This document shows positions 1 through 8,713 of a stretch of DNA of 64,000 nt, piece by piece; the stretch's first letter is position 1; the number at the start of each line of letters is the position of its first letter. The DNA lies in assembly GCF_900177705.1 (NCBI RefSeq), contig NZ_FXBA01000011.1, positions 22,770 to 86,769 on the forward strand, in the 5' to 3' direction. This DNA is from Fibrobacter sp. UWB15. GTDB lineage: Bacteria > Fibrobacterota > Fibrobacteria > Fibrobacterales > Fibrobacteraceae. Below the pieces are notes generated by a model, which was not told where the DNA came from, did not search any database, and was given only the letters and a program-made list of their open reading frames with translations. A program made the position numbers and the translations under genes.

Positions 1-506
1 ATGCAGTCCACAATTAATGTATGGTGCACGCTTTCAGGCAGTTGCTCGCCGATGTAGACAAGCTTTCCGCCGTTGTTTGCAAAGTCTTCGTAGGCGAAGC
101 CCGCTTCGTCCTTAAAGGTTTCAGGCTTGGCGAGAGAGTATACGGTGCAAGGAATTCCGTTCACGATCAGCAAACTTGCCAAAACCAGGCCGTCGCCGCC
201 GTTATTGCCACCGCCAACAAAAATGGCAACGGATTTTCCTTCTCTATCTTTTCCGAGAATTTCACAGACTCGGTTGTACAGGGCTTGCCCGGCCTTTTTC
301 ATAAGGGCGTAGCCCGCGTCAATAGCGGTCATGAATTCGTCAGGATTGACTTCAAAAGAGTCAATGTCGGCTTGAGACTCGCCAAAATGCTGAAATACGG
401 GGCTTGAAACCTTGCTGCGCTTGGTGTCGTTGTCTAAAAAGCGCATGGCCTCTGCCGAGACCATAGGCGGGCAGATTTTATAGGGTAAACTCGCGAGAGT
501 TTTCAT
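1..506 (-). CDS. nnrE: NAD(P)H-hydrate epimerase (YjeF N-terminal domain), partial
   Basis: Repairs damaged NADHX/NADPHX by interconverting the R and S epimers in the cytoplasm. Only about 168 N-terminal residues are visible because the frame runs off the left edge. The Rossmann-like core shows the family signature VGGGNNGGDGLV near residue 115, followed by LASLLIVNGIPC, as in YjeF_N proteins. The ATG (complement of 504-506) overlaps the stop of the outer-membrane gene upstream as TAATG, so the two are probably translationally coupled. The fold is clear. Whether the full protein also carries the ADP/ATP-dependent dehydratase domain (NnrD), as in many bacterial fusions, cannot be seen here. 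Confidence 0.85.
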   Translation of the reverse strand, partial: MKTLASLPYKICPPMVSAEAMRFLDNDTKRSKVSSPVFQHFGESQADIDSFEVNPDEFMTAIDAGYALMKKAGQALYNRVCEILGKDREGKSVAIFVGGGNNGGDGLVLASLLIVNGIPCTVYSLAKPETFKDEAGFAYEDFANNGGKLVYIGEQLPESVHHTLIVDC

Positions 507-1438
507 TACAGGAACCAGTAGCTAATACCGACTTTGAACTTCATCATTCTTGCGCCAGACATGTCAACCAAGGAGAAGTCGCCTTCTGCAATGTCCATGT
601 CGTCCAGGGTCTTCACGTCCGGATAAAGTTCCGTGATGCCCATGTAGTAACGCAGGTCAAAGAAGAGTCCCTGGACAATGTTGATACCAAGGCCGGCTGC
701 AATGCCAAAGCCAAAGGATGCCTGTTCAATTTTTTCGGTACTAGCGAAGGTCAGGTTGAGAACGGAGTTCTCGACCGGTTCAATGTCGGCTTCGCTGCTC
801 AAACTGAAGTTGAGCTGCGGTCCGGCGGTGACATAAAATCTGTCTGCAACCACACCGCGCATGAGCAAGGGGATTTCCATGTCGATGCTCTTGTATTCGC
901 GCTTATGCTTCAGGTATTCATGTTCGGTGCTGATATAGGCGAAGTTGACTTCGGGGGCGAAATAGAGGTTCGGGATCATCTGAATGCGGAACATGACGCC
1001 TGCTTCAAAACCGATGCCCGACGGAATACCACTAATATCGCTGTCGTTGTCTAGGTCATCCTTAAAGCCGTACATTCTGCCGTAATCGAAGGCGGTCCTC
1101 AAACCGAAACCGAAAAAGGGCGTGTCGTCACGCGGAGCGGCTTCTTGTGCGTTCTCGTCATTCTGGGTGCTTTCCTGAGCGGGTTCCTGAGCGCTGGCCT
1201 GGGTGACAGGGGCGGCAACCGGTTTGCTGGGAGCGGGTTCTTCTGCAACGCTGGGCTGTTCTTCTTCTTCTGCAGGTTCTGCAGCCTGTTGTTGTTCATC
1301 GGCTTGAACTTCGGCCTGTTCTTGTTCGGTGTACTGTTCTTCGGTCTGATTTGCATAATCAGAATCGAAGTCGTCTTGTGCGAATGCGGCAGATGCCACC
1401 AACATGGTGCTTGCGATGAGCGTCCAAATTTTATTCAT
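506..1438 (-). CDS. Secreted outer-membrane beta-barrel protein with acidic/Gln-rich spacer
   Basis: 310 residues. Residues 1-20 form a Sec signal peptide ending in SAAFA before QDD. Residues 21-104 are low complexity (Glu, Gln, Ala, Pro), resembling a flexible periplasmic or peptidoglycan-spanning spacer. From about residue 105 (FFGFGLRTAFDYGR) the sequence alternates hydrophobic and polar residues and ends in an aromatic strand (KVGISYWFL), as in small OmpA/PorT-like outer-membrane barrels. The function is not identifiable; structural porin or adhesin are both possible. GGAGAG just before the ATG serves as ribosome-binding site. It heads a two-gene unit with the downstream epimerase, a pairing with no obvious functional logic. 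Confidence 0.75.
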   Translation of the reverse strand: MNKIWTLIASTMLVASAAFAQDDFDSDYANQTEEQYTEQEQAEVQADEQQQAAEPAEEEEQPSVAEEPAPSKPVAAPVTQASAQEPAQESTQNDENAQEAAPRDDTPFFGFGLRTAFDYGRMYGFKDDLDNDSDISGIPSGIGFEAGVMFRIQMIPNLYFAPEVNFAYISTEHEYLKHKREYKSIDMEIPLLMRGVVADRFYVTAGPQLNFSLSSEADIEPVENSVLNLTFASTEKIEQASFGFGIAAGLGINIVQGLFFDLRYYMGITELYPDVKTLDDMDIAEGDFSLVDMSGARMMKFKVGISYWFL

Positions 1439-1599
1439 ATTCTCTCCAAACTAAATGTTTTCTTTGCAACAAAATAGTATAATTCGCGCCTTTCCTTGTG
1501 GGCGAATAGGGAAAAAGACTGAAAATTGACGTTCTTGTAAAGATTTAAAAACGTTCTTTGGATTTATTGTCCAAGGGAATGCTGAATCTTGTTGAAACA

Positions 1600-1631
1600 T
1601 TGACTTTTTTTGAATTTATTTTCAATATACA
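1600..1631 (+). promoter_or_regulatory. Likely promoter of the CE1 esterase gene
   Basis: TTGACT at 1600-1605 and an AT-rich -10 (AATATA/TATACA) at 1624-1631 lie 18-20 bp apart. An AGGAG ribosome-binding site follows at 1636-1640, before the ATG at 1647. The spacing is slightly long for sigma-70, so this is moderate evidence. Confidence 0.45.
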
Positions 1632-1646
1632 ACATAGGAGCATGTT

Positions 1647-3083
1647 ATGAAAAAGAGTGTTTGGGAACCTCTTGCTCTCGCCTGCGCATTTGCGGTGGCG
1701 GCAAACGCGTTTACGCTTTCGGGCAAGGTAAGTGATGAACAGGGTGCAGCCGTTAGTGGAGCCTCTGTTTTACTCGTCAAAAATAACCTTTCGACAACCA
1801 CCGATAGTAAAGGTGAGTTCAGTTTTCATAAGGACTTAGCCGGAGTGGGCGTTATGGAACGGATTCTGCCGGGCTATATTAGCGTCAATAACGGTGTGCT
1901 GTCTTTCTCGCAGCGTTCTAGCGAACCTGTCCAGGTCCAAATTTTTGATATGATGGGCAACCGCTTGCTGAACGAAACCCTTTATGGTTCCGGAAGCCTC
2001 GACTTGCAGGCTTGCGTCAAGGCTCAAGGTGCATATTACGCCCGAGTGAAAATCGGATCGGCTCAGCGTGACATTCGTTTCACTTCTAAAGGGAACTACA
2101 GTTCTTCTTTTGGTGAAAAGTCTGCAAGCGTTGATCGCGCTCTCAAGCGACTGACGACGAACGAAACCCTCAAGGTGATTGCCGACGGATTCGACACCCT
2201 TGCGGTGCTTTTGAACAATTTAGATACCAACGTTTCGCTTACGATGAAAAAGCCGAAGGCAGAACCGCAGTATGCTTACGGTTGGGGCTTAAAGAATGAT
2301 CCGGTGCCTACGCGCGGCTGCGGCAAGACCTGGAATCGCGTCAAGTCCGGCAGCTACGAATTCCAGTGGAGCAAGGGCAAGCGCACCATCCGTATCGACA
2401 TTCCTGACAATTACGACAACAAGAAACCGTACAAGCTCATATTCGGCATGCACTGCATGGGCGGCTGGGCCGGTGGTGTGCAGCAAGAAGGCTACTATGG
2501 TTTGAAACCGCTTGATACCCAGAAGACGGCAATCTTTGTCGCACCTGAAGGTAACGGAAACCAGGCCCCGTGGGGACAAGACGATTACCTGCTCTTCGAT
2601 GAACTTTTGGCCGATTTACAGAGCAATCTTTGCATCGACTCTAGCCGCGTGTTCTCTACAGGCTTTAGCTACGGCTCCATGTTCAGCAACGGTCTCTCTT
2701 GGAACCACCAGGATGTGCTCCGCGCTGTAGCCGTGTATGAAACTGCCGAACGTAACATCTGGCTCCCGCAGCGTCAGAATAAGGGCGTGGGTTGGATGGG
2801 TGTGCTCGGCCTGCAGGACAACCTTTGCACTCCGCAGATGGGTCGCGCCGCTCGCGATATCATCTTGACGCTCAACTCCGAAGGCGGCAAGGCCAAGAAT
2901 GAAAAGGCTCAGGAATATGGCGGCAGTGGTCCGCACGTCTGCTACGATTACACGACAGTTGAAGAACGTTTCCCGGTTCGCTGGTGTACGCAGAACGGCG
3001 GCCACATCTGGGACCACAAGGATCCCGGCCAGCAAAAGTCCTGGGTTCCGCAGGCCACTTGGGATTTCTTCAGCAAATTCTAG
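1647..3083 (+). CDS. Secreted CE1-type esterase (feruloyl/acetylxylan or PHB-depolymerase family)
   Basis: Likely removes feruloyl or acetyl groups from hemicellulose outside the cell. 478 residues. A signal peptide (about 1-21) is followed by a carboxypeptidase-regulatory-like beta domain (about 22-75, LSGKVSDEQGAAVSGASV), then a module at about 91-148 (VQVQIFDMMGNRLL to ARVKIG) that matches the C-terminal sorting-like module of the GH enzymes in this window. The alpha/beta-hydrolase domain runs from about 225 to the end. The nucleophile is Ser341 in GFSYGSM and the probable catalytic His is His453 in GGHIWDH. AGGAG at 1636 supports the start. Substrate is inferred from family and neighbours. 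Confidence 0.85.
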   Translation: MKKSVWEPLALACAFAVAANAFTLSGKVSDEQGAAVSGASVLLVKNNLSTTTDSKGEFSFHKDLAGVGVMERILPGYISVNNGVLSFSQRSSEPVQVQIFDMMGNRLLNETLYGSGSLDLQACVKAQGAYYARVKIGSAQRDIRFTSKGNYSSSFGEKSASVDRALKRLTTNETLKVIADGFDTLAVLLNNLDTNVSLTMKKPKAEPQYAYGWGLKNDPVPTRGCGKTWNRVKSGSYEFQWSKGKRTIRIDIPDNYDNKKPYKLIFGMHCMGGWAGGVQQEGYYGLKPLDTQKTAIFVAPEGNGNQAPWGQDDYLLFDELLADLQSNLCIDSSRVFSTGFSYGSMFSNGLSWNHQDVLRAVAVYETAERNIWLPQRQNKGVGWMGVLGLQDNLCTPQMGRAARDIILTLNSEGGKAKNEKAQEYGGSGPHVCYDYTTVEERFPVRWCTQNGGHIWDHKDPGQQKSWVPQATWDFFSKF

Positions 3084-3103
3084 AGTTTCCTATAACACAT
3101 CCA

Positions 3104-3146
3104 AAAAATCCCCTACTGCAAAGCGGCAGGGGATTTTTCTTTTTTA
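3104..3146 (+). terminator. Rho-independent terminator after the esterase gene
   Basis: A-rich AATCCCCT...AGGGGATT stem with a short loop, followed by TTTTTCTTTTTT. It separates the esterase from the ABC ATPase gene. Confidence 0.8.
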
Positions 3147-3164
3147 TAAAGTGACCATATTTTC

Positions 3165-3172
3165 TAAATTTG
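3165..3172 (+). promoter_or_regulatory. TAAATTTG -10/-7 box, predicted leaderless start
   Basis: TAAATTTG ends 5 nt before the ATG at 3178 and no Shine-Dalgarno sequence fits in between. It matches the Bacteroidetes-type TAnnTTTG box, placing transcription start at or next to the start codon. Confidence 0.55.
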
Positions 3173-3177
3173 GGCGC

Positions 3178-4587
3178 ATGGAATTCAAACGTTTTGAGGC
3201 TCTGATTGAAATGTTCCCGCAGGTGCAGATTTTCAGCACCGAGGGCGAAGATCTTGACAGAGTCATTACCCATTTTTTGAACCAGCAGAAAAACGTCTCC
3301 ACGATGTCGGAGGCTATGCAGCGTAAAATCCAGCATGCACTTGCGCCGTTCTTTCAGCAGCGTTTTATTAGCCTGCATGACGAAGAGGCCCCGCTGGTGC
3401 GCCACCTGCTTTTGAAAAAGAAATTCTTTTTGCAGACGGACCGCTATATCGACGATATGGCATGGCCGGAGACCGACCCCGACAAGCTGGAAGAAGCGTT
3501 AAAGATTGCCGACTTGTCCGACGAAGTTTTGGACCGCAAACTTTTGAGCCTTTCGAACGGTGAACTGCGCCGCGTGTTGCTTGCGCGCATGTGGATGGAA
3601 AAGCCCGAGTGGGTTTACTTCAATGATTTGTTTGGCGGGCTTGACCCGGAGTACCGTGCGCATTTGGCGGGCTCTGTTGTGGAACTTTGCAAACGCCCGG
3701 GCCTGAACGTGACAGTGCGCCTCGCCCGCGAAGACGAACTGCTCCCTGAAATTCCGGCGTTCGTGTATGCGAACAAGACGTTCACGCAGTACGCGGGCGA
3801 ACTCCCGAGTGCCGCAGCGAAGCCCAAGTACACGAAGGCCGAGCTGAAGGACTACGAGATTATTTCGCTCAAACCTCAAAGCGAGCTTGCGAGCGACCCC
3901 ATTGCTCAAACCTCTTCTGAAATCCTTTTCGAACTCAAGAACGTGAATGTCCGTTTTGGCGAAACCGATGTGCTCAAGAATCTGAACTGGACTGTTCGCA
4001 AGGGGGAACACTGGGCGGTGATGGGCGAGAACGGCGCCGGCAAGAGTACGCTTTTGGGGATGCTTACGGCGGACCACCCGCAGATTTACAACAACGATAT
4101 TACTCTATTGGGCGAACGTCCGGGGCATGGCCTGAATATTTGGGACCACAAGGCAAAACTCGGGTTCTTTTCGCCGGAACTGGCGCTCCAGTATCGCGAA
4201 GACCTTAGCTTGTCCGAAGTCCTATGCACGGGTTTTACAGCAAACCTTTGCAAGGCCGACAATACCACTTGGGAAGAACGCGCGAAAGCGAAGGAATGGC
4301 TGAACTACTTGGGCTTTGAAGATGTGAACGTCCGCTACCGTGACTTGTCGCCCATCGACAAGCGCGTGGTGCTCATGGCGCGTGCGGCAATCCGCCCGCC
4401 CAAGGTGCTTTTGCTCGATGAGCCGACTCAGGGCCTCAAGGGAGAGTACCGCGAAAAGATTTTTAACTTGTTGCAGTTGCTTTCGAAAGAAACGACGATT
4501 ATCTTGGTGAGCCATTACGAAGAGGAATGGCCTCCTTGCATGACGCACCTGCTCCGCATGCCTAAATTCTCGATGGAGAAGTCTTAA
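3178..4587 (+). CDS. Tandem ABC ATPase, ModF/PhrA-like
   Basis: 469-residue soluble protein with two ABC-type halves and no membrane segment, like ModF-family ATPases. The N-terminal half has a signature-like LSNGELRRVLLARM but no recognisable Walker A, and its Walker B ends in ND (VYFNDLFGGLD), so it is probably not catalytic. The C-terminal half is complete: Walker A MGENGAGKST, Walker B VLLLDEPTQGL and switch His in ILVSHYEE, although its signature (LSPIDKRVVLMARA) is degenerate. The frame stays open upstream to 2899 inside the esterase gene, but protein similarity and the promoter box support ATG 3178. It is followed 2 nt later by mrp. Role unknown; molybdate transport is only the family precedent. 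Confidence 0.8.
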   Translation: MEFKRFEALIEMFPQVQIFSTEGEDLDRVITHFLNQQKNVSTMSEAMQRKIQHALAPFFQQRFISLHDEEAPLVRHLLLKKKFFLQTDRYIDDMAWPETDPDKLEEALKIADLSDEVLDRKLLSLSNGELRRVLLARMWMEKPEWVYFNDLFGGLDPEYRAHLAGSVVELCKRPGLNVTVRLAREDELLPEIPAFVYANKTFTQYAGELPSAAAKPKYTKAELKDYEIISLKPQSELASDPIAQTSSEILFELKNVNVRFGETDVLKNLNWTVRKGEHWAVMGENGAGKSTLLGMLTADHPQIYNNDITLLGERPGHGLNIWDHKAKLGFFSPELALQYREDLSLSEVLCTGFTANLCKADNTTWEERAKAKEWLNYLGFEDVNVRYRDLSPIDKRVVLMARAAIRPPKVLLLDEPTQGLKGEYREKIFNLLQLLSKETTIILVSHYEEEWPPCMTHLLRMPKFSMEKS

Positions 4588-4589
4588 TT

Positions 4590-5714
4590 ATGCAGTTGAA
4601 TGAACAGACTATTATGACGGCTCTGCAGGCGGTCCAAGACCCTGATCTGCACAAGAATATCGTTGAACTGAACTTTGTCCAGAATCTAAAGATCGATGGC
4701 GACAAGGTGAGCTTTGATCTTAGGCTTACGACGCCGGCATGCCCGATTCGCGACAAGTTCAAGGACCAGTGCATTATGATTGTCAAGTCGCTTGGCGCAA
4801 GCGAAGTGAACGTGACGTTTACGGCGCAAGGTCGCGTAGAAAGCTCCAATACGGCAGTACAGGCTCCGAAAGTTTCGTACATCGGCGATGTCGCTCATGT
4901 GGTGGCGGTTGCAAGCGGCAAGGGTGGCGTGGGCAAGTCCACCGTAACGTCAAACCTCGCCATGGCCCTCAGCCTTTCCGGCGCTCGTGTGGGAATCTTG
5001 GATGCCGACATTTACGGCCCGAGTATGGGACTCATGTTCGGCATCGACAAGGCTCCCGAAGTTTTTGATGACAATACGATTGCTCCGGTCGAGGCGAAGG
5101 GCGGCATCAGCATCGTCAGTATGTGCATGTTCGCCGATAGCGACAAGGCGACCATCTGGCGTGGCCCGATGGTATCGCAGATGATTCAGCATTTTATCCA
5201 TCATGTGCGTTGGGGCAAGCTCGACTACCTGCTGGTAGACTTTCCTCCTGGAACGGGCGACATTCAGCTGACCCTTACGCAGAATTGCCCGATGGCCGGT
5301 GCCGTCGTGGTGACGACACCGCAAGAGGTTGCTCTAGCCGACTGCCGCAAGGGTCTTGCCATGTTCGATTCCGTGGGCGTTCCGGTGGTGGGCGTCATCG
5401 AGAACATGAGCTACTTTATTTGTGATGAATGCGGCAAACACCATCATATCTTCCGCGAAGGCGGTGGTGAACGCATCGCTCAAAAGTGGGGAGTCCCCCT
5501 GATTGCAAAGGTTCCGCTTGAACCTGCAGTCGCGGGCTGCGGTGACGAAGGTACGCCGGCCGTGCTCCGTTACCCGAACTCCGAATCGGCCAAGGTCTTC
5601 ATGCAGGCCGCCGATGCGACCGTCCGCACGCTTTCGATGTTTGCATCCGAAGGTGACGGCGTACTCAAGACGTTCAACTACGATTTCGAACAACTTCCGG
5701 TGGAGGCTCTCTAA
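4590..5714 (+). CDS. mrp: Mrp/ApbC P-loop ATPase, iron-sulfur carrier protein
   Basis: 374-residue cytoplasmic scaffold/carrier for [Fe-S] clusters. An N-terminal MIP18/DUF59 domain (about 5-80, PACPIRD) precedes the MRP ATPase. The deviant Walker A GKGGVGKS lies at 110-117, followed by DADIYGPS and LVDFPPGTGD. A CxxC pair (Cys278, Cys281) matches the cluster-binding cysteines of the family. It starts 2 nt after the ABC ATPase and its stop overlaps the ATG of the DUF971 gene (TAATG), giving a coupled operon. The mrp-DUF971 pairing is common in bacteria. Confidence 0.93.
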   Translation: MQLNEQTIMTALQAVQDPDLHKNIVELNFVQNLKIDGDKVSFDLRLTTPACPIRDKFKDQCIMIVKSLGASEVNVTFTAQGRVESSNTAVQAPKVSYIGDVAHVVAVASGKGGVGKSTVTSNLAMALSLSGARVGILDADIYGPSMGLMFGIDKAPEVFDDNTIAPVEAKGGISIVSMCMFADSDKATIWRGPMVSQMIQHFIHHVRWGKLDYLLVDFPPGTGDIQLTLTQNCPMAGAVVVTTPQEVALADCRKGLAMFDSVGVPVVGVIENMSYFICDECGKHHHIFREGGGERIAQKWGVPLIAKVPLEPAVAGCGDEGTPAVLRYPNSESAKVFMQAADATVRTLSMFASEGDGVLKTFNYDFEQLPVEAL

Positions 5715-6010
5715 TGATTCAACCTAAGAAAGTTTTTAGAACTGCCGACGGAAAGCTGGGCTTTGAATGGAATGACGGTAGCCGCGGCGCATGCGCCATT
5801 CGTGACTTGAGGCTTGCATGCCCGTGCGCATTGTGTGTCGATGAACATACAGGCGAAAAACTCCTGGATGATTCTACGGTACCGGCCGATATTACGCTTG
5901 TTAAAGTTCAGTCGATAGGCCGCTACGCCGCAGGCCTTACCTTTAGCGATGGCCACAATTCGGGAATTTACCCTTACGAAAAGTTATATAACTTGACGAA
6001 AACAAAGTAA
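5714..6010 (+). CDS. DUF971 / gamma-butyrobetaine hydroxylase-like N-terminal domain protein
   Basis: 98 residues, a single small domain with the typical pattern FEWNDG ... CAIRDLRLACPCALCVDE ... VKVQSIGRYA and a Cys-rich metal-site-like stretch (CPCALC). Such proteins often sit next to mrp and are suspected to work in Fe-S metabolism, but no biochemical role is established. Translation is probably coupled to mrp through TAATG at 5712-5716. The next gene, a sigma factor, begins 62 nt downstream with no terminator between, so it may be cotranscribed. Confidence 0.85.
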   Translation: MIQPKKVFRTADGKLGFEWNDGSRGACAIRDLRLACPCALCVDEHTGEKLLDDSTVPADITLVKVQSIGRYAAGLTFSDGHNSGIYPYEKLYNLTKTK

Positions 6011-6072
6011 AAAGACATATTTGGATAGTCTTCAAGGAAATTTCCTATGAAGAATTGAAGGTATGTATTTCT

Positions 6073-6924
6073 ATGAGTGATGCAAACGAAGCGCTTTATT
6101 TTAGGGACCTCAACAGGTTTCCGACCCTGAGTCCTCAGGAAGAAGAGGCTCTTCTTGCGATTATCAAGAGCGACCAGGCGGAAGAAATCCGCAAGTCGGC
6201 CTTGCAGCGCCTGATTCGAGGTAACCTCCGTTTTGTGGTGAGTGTCGCAAGAAAGTACCAGGGGCGTGGACTTTCCCTGCTTGATTTGATTAACGAAGGA
6301 AATATCGGGTTGTTCAAGGCGGCAAAACGCTTTGATATGGGAAAGGATGTCAAGTTTATTTCTTACGCGGTCTGGTGGATTCGCCAGTCAATCCAGAAAG
6401 CCCTGTTTGAACAGGTGGGTGCGGTCCGAATTCCGCCCAACAAGCTTGCCTTGGTAAACCGCTTTAAGCGTGCCTTGATGCAGAACGACGGTGACTACGA
6501 TCGTACCATAGCCATGGACGAATTTGCGCCGTTTGAAAAGGATATCGTCGAGGTCATGGAAAAAATCGTCGATATTTCGCTGGATGCCCCCATTGGCGAC
6601 AGTACGAATGTCGGCGGTAGCGGAGACACGGTCAGTACTCTCATGGACGTTTTGGGTTCCGATGGAAACCAGGACGAAGACATGGAAAAAGATGAACGCC
6701 GTAAGCTCATCCAGGAAACCTTGTCCGCTCTTCCGCAGCGTGAAGAAGAAATTCTGCGCATGTTCTACGGGCTTGATACGGTTGAAGATACGACCCTCAA
6801 GGATATCGGTGAAGACCTGAAACTCAGCCGCGAGCGCGTGCGCCAGATTAAGAACAAGACCTTGCGCCGTTTACAGAAGAGCAAGGAACACAAAGAAAAA
6901 CTGGCTGACTTTTTGGAAAAGTAA
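6073..6924 (+). CDS. Sigma-70 family RNA polymerase sigma factor (RpoD/group 2 type, lacking region 1.1)
   Basis: 283 residues from ATG 6073. Region 1.2 (YFRDLNRFPTLSPQEE), region 2 with LIRGNLRFVVSVARKYQ, DLINEGNIGLFKAAKRF and the -10 recognition stretch ISYAVWWIRQSIQKAL, region 3 (VRIPPNK), and region 4 with the helix-turn-helix DIGEDLKLSRERVRQIK. An acidic insert (GSDGNQDEDMEKDE) lies between regions 3 and 4. The short length and missing region 1.1 fit either an FCB-type primary sigma or a group 2 factor. A TTG at 6055 is an alternative start, but GAAGG at 6057-6061 favours ATG 6073. The stop overlaps the next gene (TAATG). Confidence 0.9.
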   Translation: MSDANEALYFRDLNRFPTLSPQEEEALLAIIKSDQAEEIRKSALQRLIRGNLRFVVSVARKYQGRGLSLLDLINEGNIGLFKAAKRFDMGKDVKFISYAVWWIRQSIQKALFEQVGAVRIPPNKLALVNRFKRALMQNDGDYDRTIAMDEFAPFEKDIVEVMEKIVDISLDAPIGDSTNVGGSGDTVSTLMDVLGSDGNQDEDMEKDERRKLIQETLSALPQREEEILRMFYGLDTVEDTTLKDIGEDLKLSRERVRQIKNKTLRRLQKSKEHKEKLADFLEK

Positions 6925-8639
6925 TGACGAATTCGTCCTCGGCGGCCCGCAGAGCCGCATACTTGTTTTTGACACTTTGTTGCGGAGCCCTGCTTGCATT
7001 TGCGGGCTTTCGCATTTATGATCTTTATGGCCCCAGTAAAATTTCTGTAGGTGGAATCCCGTACGGTCTTCCGGCAGGAACGACTATCGTCCGTGGTGAT
7101 ACCCCAGATTTGACCGCCGACATGGCCAAAGTGCCGGTGCAGGTGCAGACTGAACTTCGCCGTGCAACGGAACTTGCCCGTTCGGGTTCTTACCAGGCTG
7201 CCTACGATATTTTTGATGGTGTCGTCGTGTTGTACCCGGACCTTTTGCCGGCTCTTTTGGGACAGGTGACTACTTTGTTCGAAATGGATTCCTTGACGGA
7301 ATCCCAACAGGACCGCCTTTCTTTATTAATCGGTAAATTGCAGGCCCGTCTGCCGGGTTCTGGCATTGCCGCTTACTTGGAGAGCCGTCGTATTTACCAG
7401 ACAGGTAACACTTCGGCTGCTTTGGAATTGGCCCGCGTTGCTTCTGAACGTGCTCCTGCCCTTTACCAGACTCGACTTTGGTATGGTCAGCTTTTGTTAG
7501 AAACGGATCGTTTCTTGCAGGCTGCAAACGAATTCAAGACCGTGGTGAGCCTCTCTAGCGGCGATGTGCCTGCGGCATACGAAATGTTGGCGGAACTTTA
7601 TCACCGTAGCGGACAGCTGGACAGCTGCGCTGCCCTTGTGGAATACGCCCTTTCGCAGTACCCGGTGAACGTGAAACTTTTGCTGTTGCAGGGCTACATG
7701 GATGAATACCAAGGACATTTTGATTCTGCGGAAAAGATTTACCAACGTATTTTGGCCTTTATGCCCGACTATGCTCCGGCCCGTTCTGCTGCGGCAACGC
7801 TGGGCGAAAAATCTCCACCGGGTCCGGGAAATGGCGTGGTGCTGTCCCCGCAGGACCGCGCCCAGACGGCATGCGATATTTTGGAACCCATGGTGGAAAA
7901 GTATCCCGAAAATCTTCCTCTTAAAGAAGCTTTGGGTCGTGCTTATTTGAAGGGACGTCAGTTTGACCGTGCACGCACCCAGTTCCAGGAAATCCAAAAG
8001 ATAGATCCGGAGTACCCTGATATCCAGCAGCGCATTCAAGAATCGAATATTACCCGTCCTGCTCCGATTACCAAGAACGACGGTCTGACAGCAAACTTGA
8101 ATCGAGCCGTAGATAGCCTGCGAGGAACGCTTGCTCCGTCTACAGTTCATGATTTCTCGACGATGCTTGGCCATTATGTTGTTCGTTACGGTGCAACACC
8201 TAAGGAATTCTTCAAGAAGTATTCTATTTCGAATTTTAGACCTGTGGCAAATAATGTCTGGCAGGAATCGTTCTACATGTCGCCTTACAAGCATACTTAT
8301 ACGGTTGTCTTTGATTCTTTGAATCACTTCCGCGAAGTCCATGTGGTTGTTTACGATTCTTCTTCTAGCTCGAACCATTTTGGAATTGCTCCTGAAGTTT
8401 ATACCAGACTCCTCAAGCAGAACTCCAGAATCTCTGGTGTCGGCAACAGTACCGGCGAAACGGATTGCGGTGACGGCTTGATTATCGATGCGGCCGTGTG
8501 GGAAACCCAGGACAACTTCGAAATGCTTGCCCGTGTCGTGGGTAAACCTGCCGAAGTCCGTATGGTCCGATTTGACAAGACGGCGCTCCCGCCGGGCCTC
8601 AAACTGTGCGACTACACCAGGTACCTGAACCAATACTAA
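6924..8639 (+). CDS. Membrane-anchored TPR protein
   Basis: 571 residues. One N-terminal transmembrane helix (about 12-30, YLFLTLCCGALLAFAGF) anchors a long helical region with tetratricopeptide-like repeats (about 70-370; for example AAYDIFDGVVVLYPDLLPALLG, then KYPENLPLKEALGRAYL). A different C-terminal domain (about 390-571) is not recognised. The start overlaps the sigma factor stop (TAATG), implying coupling. TPR domains mediate protein contacts; the partner is unknown. A terminator-like heptamer palindrome follows the stop. Confidence 0.75.
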   Translation: MTNSSSAARRAAYLFLTLCCGALLAFAGFRIYDLYGPSKISVGGIPYGLPAGTTIVRGDTPDLTADMAKVPVQVQTELRRATELARSGSYQAAYDIFDGVVVLYPDLLPALLGQVTTLFEMDSLTESQQDRLSLLIGKLQARLPGSGIAAYLESRRIYQTGNTSAALELARVASERAPALYQTRLWYGQLLLETDRFLQAANEFKTVVSLSSGDVPAAYEMLAELYHRSGQLDSCAALVEYALSQYPVNVKLLLLQGYMDEYQGHFDSAEKIYQRILAFMPDYAPARSAAATLGEKSPPGPGNGVVLSPQDRAQTACDILEPMVEKYPENLPLKEALGRAYLKGRQFDRARTQFQEIQKIDPEYPDIQQRIQESNITRPAPITKNDGLTANLNRAVDSLRGTLAPSTVHDFSTMLGHYVVRYGATPKEFFKKYSISNFRPVANNVWQESFYMSPYKHTYTVVFDSLNHFREVHVVVYDSSSSSNHFGIAPEVYTRLLKQNSRISGVGNSTGETDCGDGLIIDAAVWETQDNFEMLARVVGKPAEVRMVRFDKTALPPGLKLCDYTRYLNQY

Positions 8640-8699
8640 TGTGTAGTGTGTAATGTGAGATGTGTAAATAGTCATTACACATTTCACATCTGTTTTTTT
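8638..8699 (+). terminator. Terminator formed by a 7-bp-periodic inverted repeat
   Basis: The left arm (TGTAATGTGAGATGTGTAA) and right arm (TTACACATTTCACATC) are inverted repeats of approximately 16 bp with a short loop, followed by TTTTTTT at 8693-8699. Both arms have a 7-bp period (units like TGTAATG, TGAGATG), the same architecture as the repeats at 13.4, 17.3 and 42.2 kb. Confidence 0.7.
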
Positions 8700-8700
8700 G

Positions 8701-8708
8701 TATCTTTA
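8701..8708 (+). promoter_or_regulatory. TATCTTTA box, predicted leaderless start
   Basis: Ends exactly 5 nt before ATG 8714, with no Shine-Dalgarno sequence between. Lies directly after the terminator of the preceding gene, so the TPR lipoprotein gene needs its own promoter here. Confidence 0.55.
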
Positions 8709-8713
8709 TCCTC

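Noticed and set aside
2899..3177. N-terminal extension of the ABC ATPase inside the esterase gene
   Set aside because: Out-of-frame with a clear esterase domain, crosses a terminator, and a promoter box sits just before ATG 3178.
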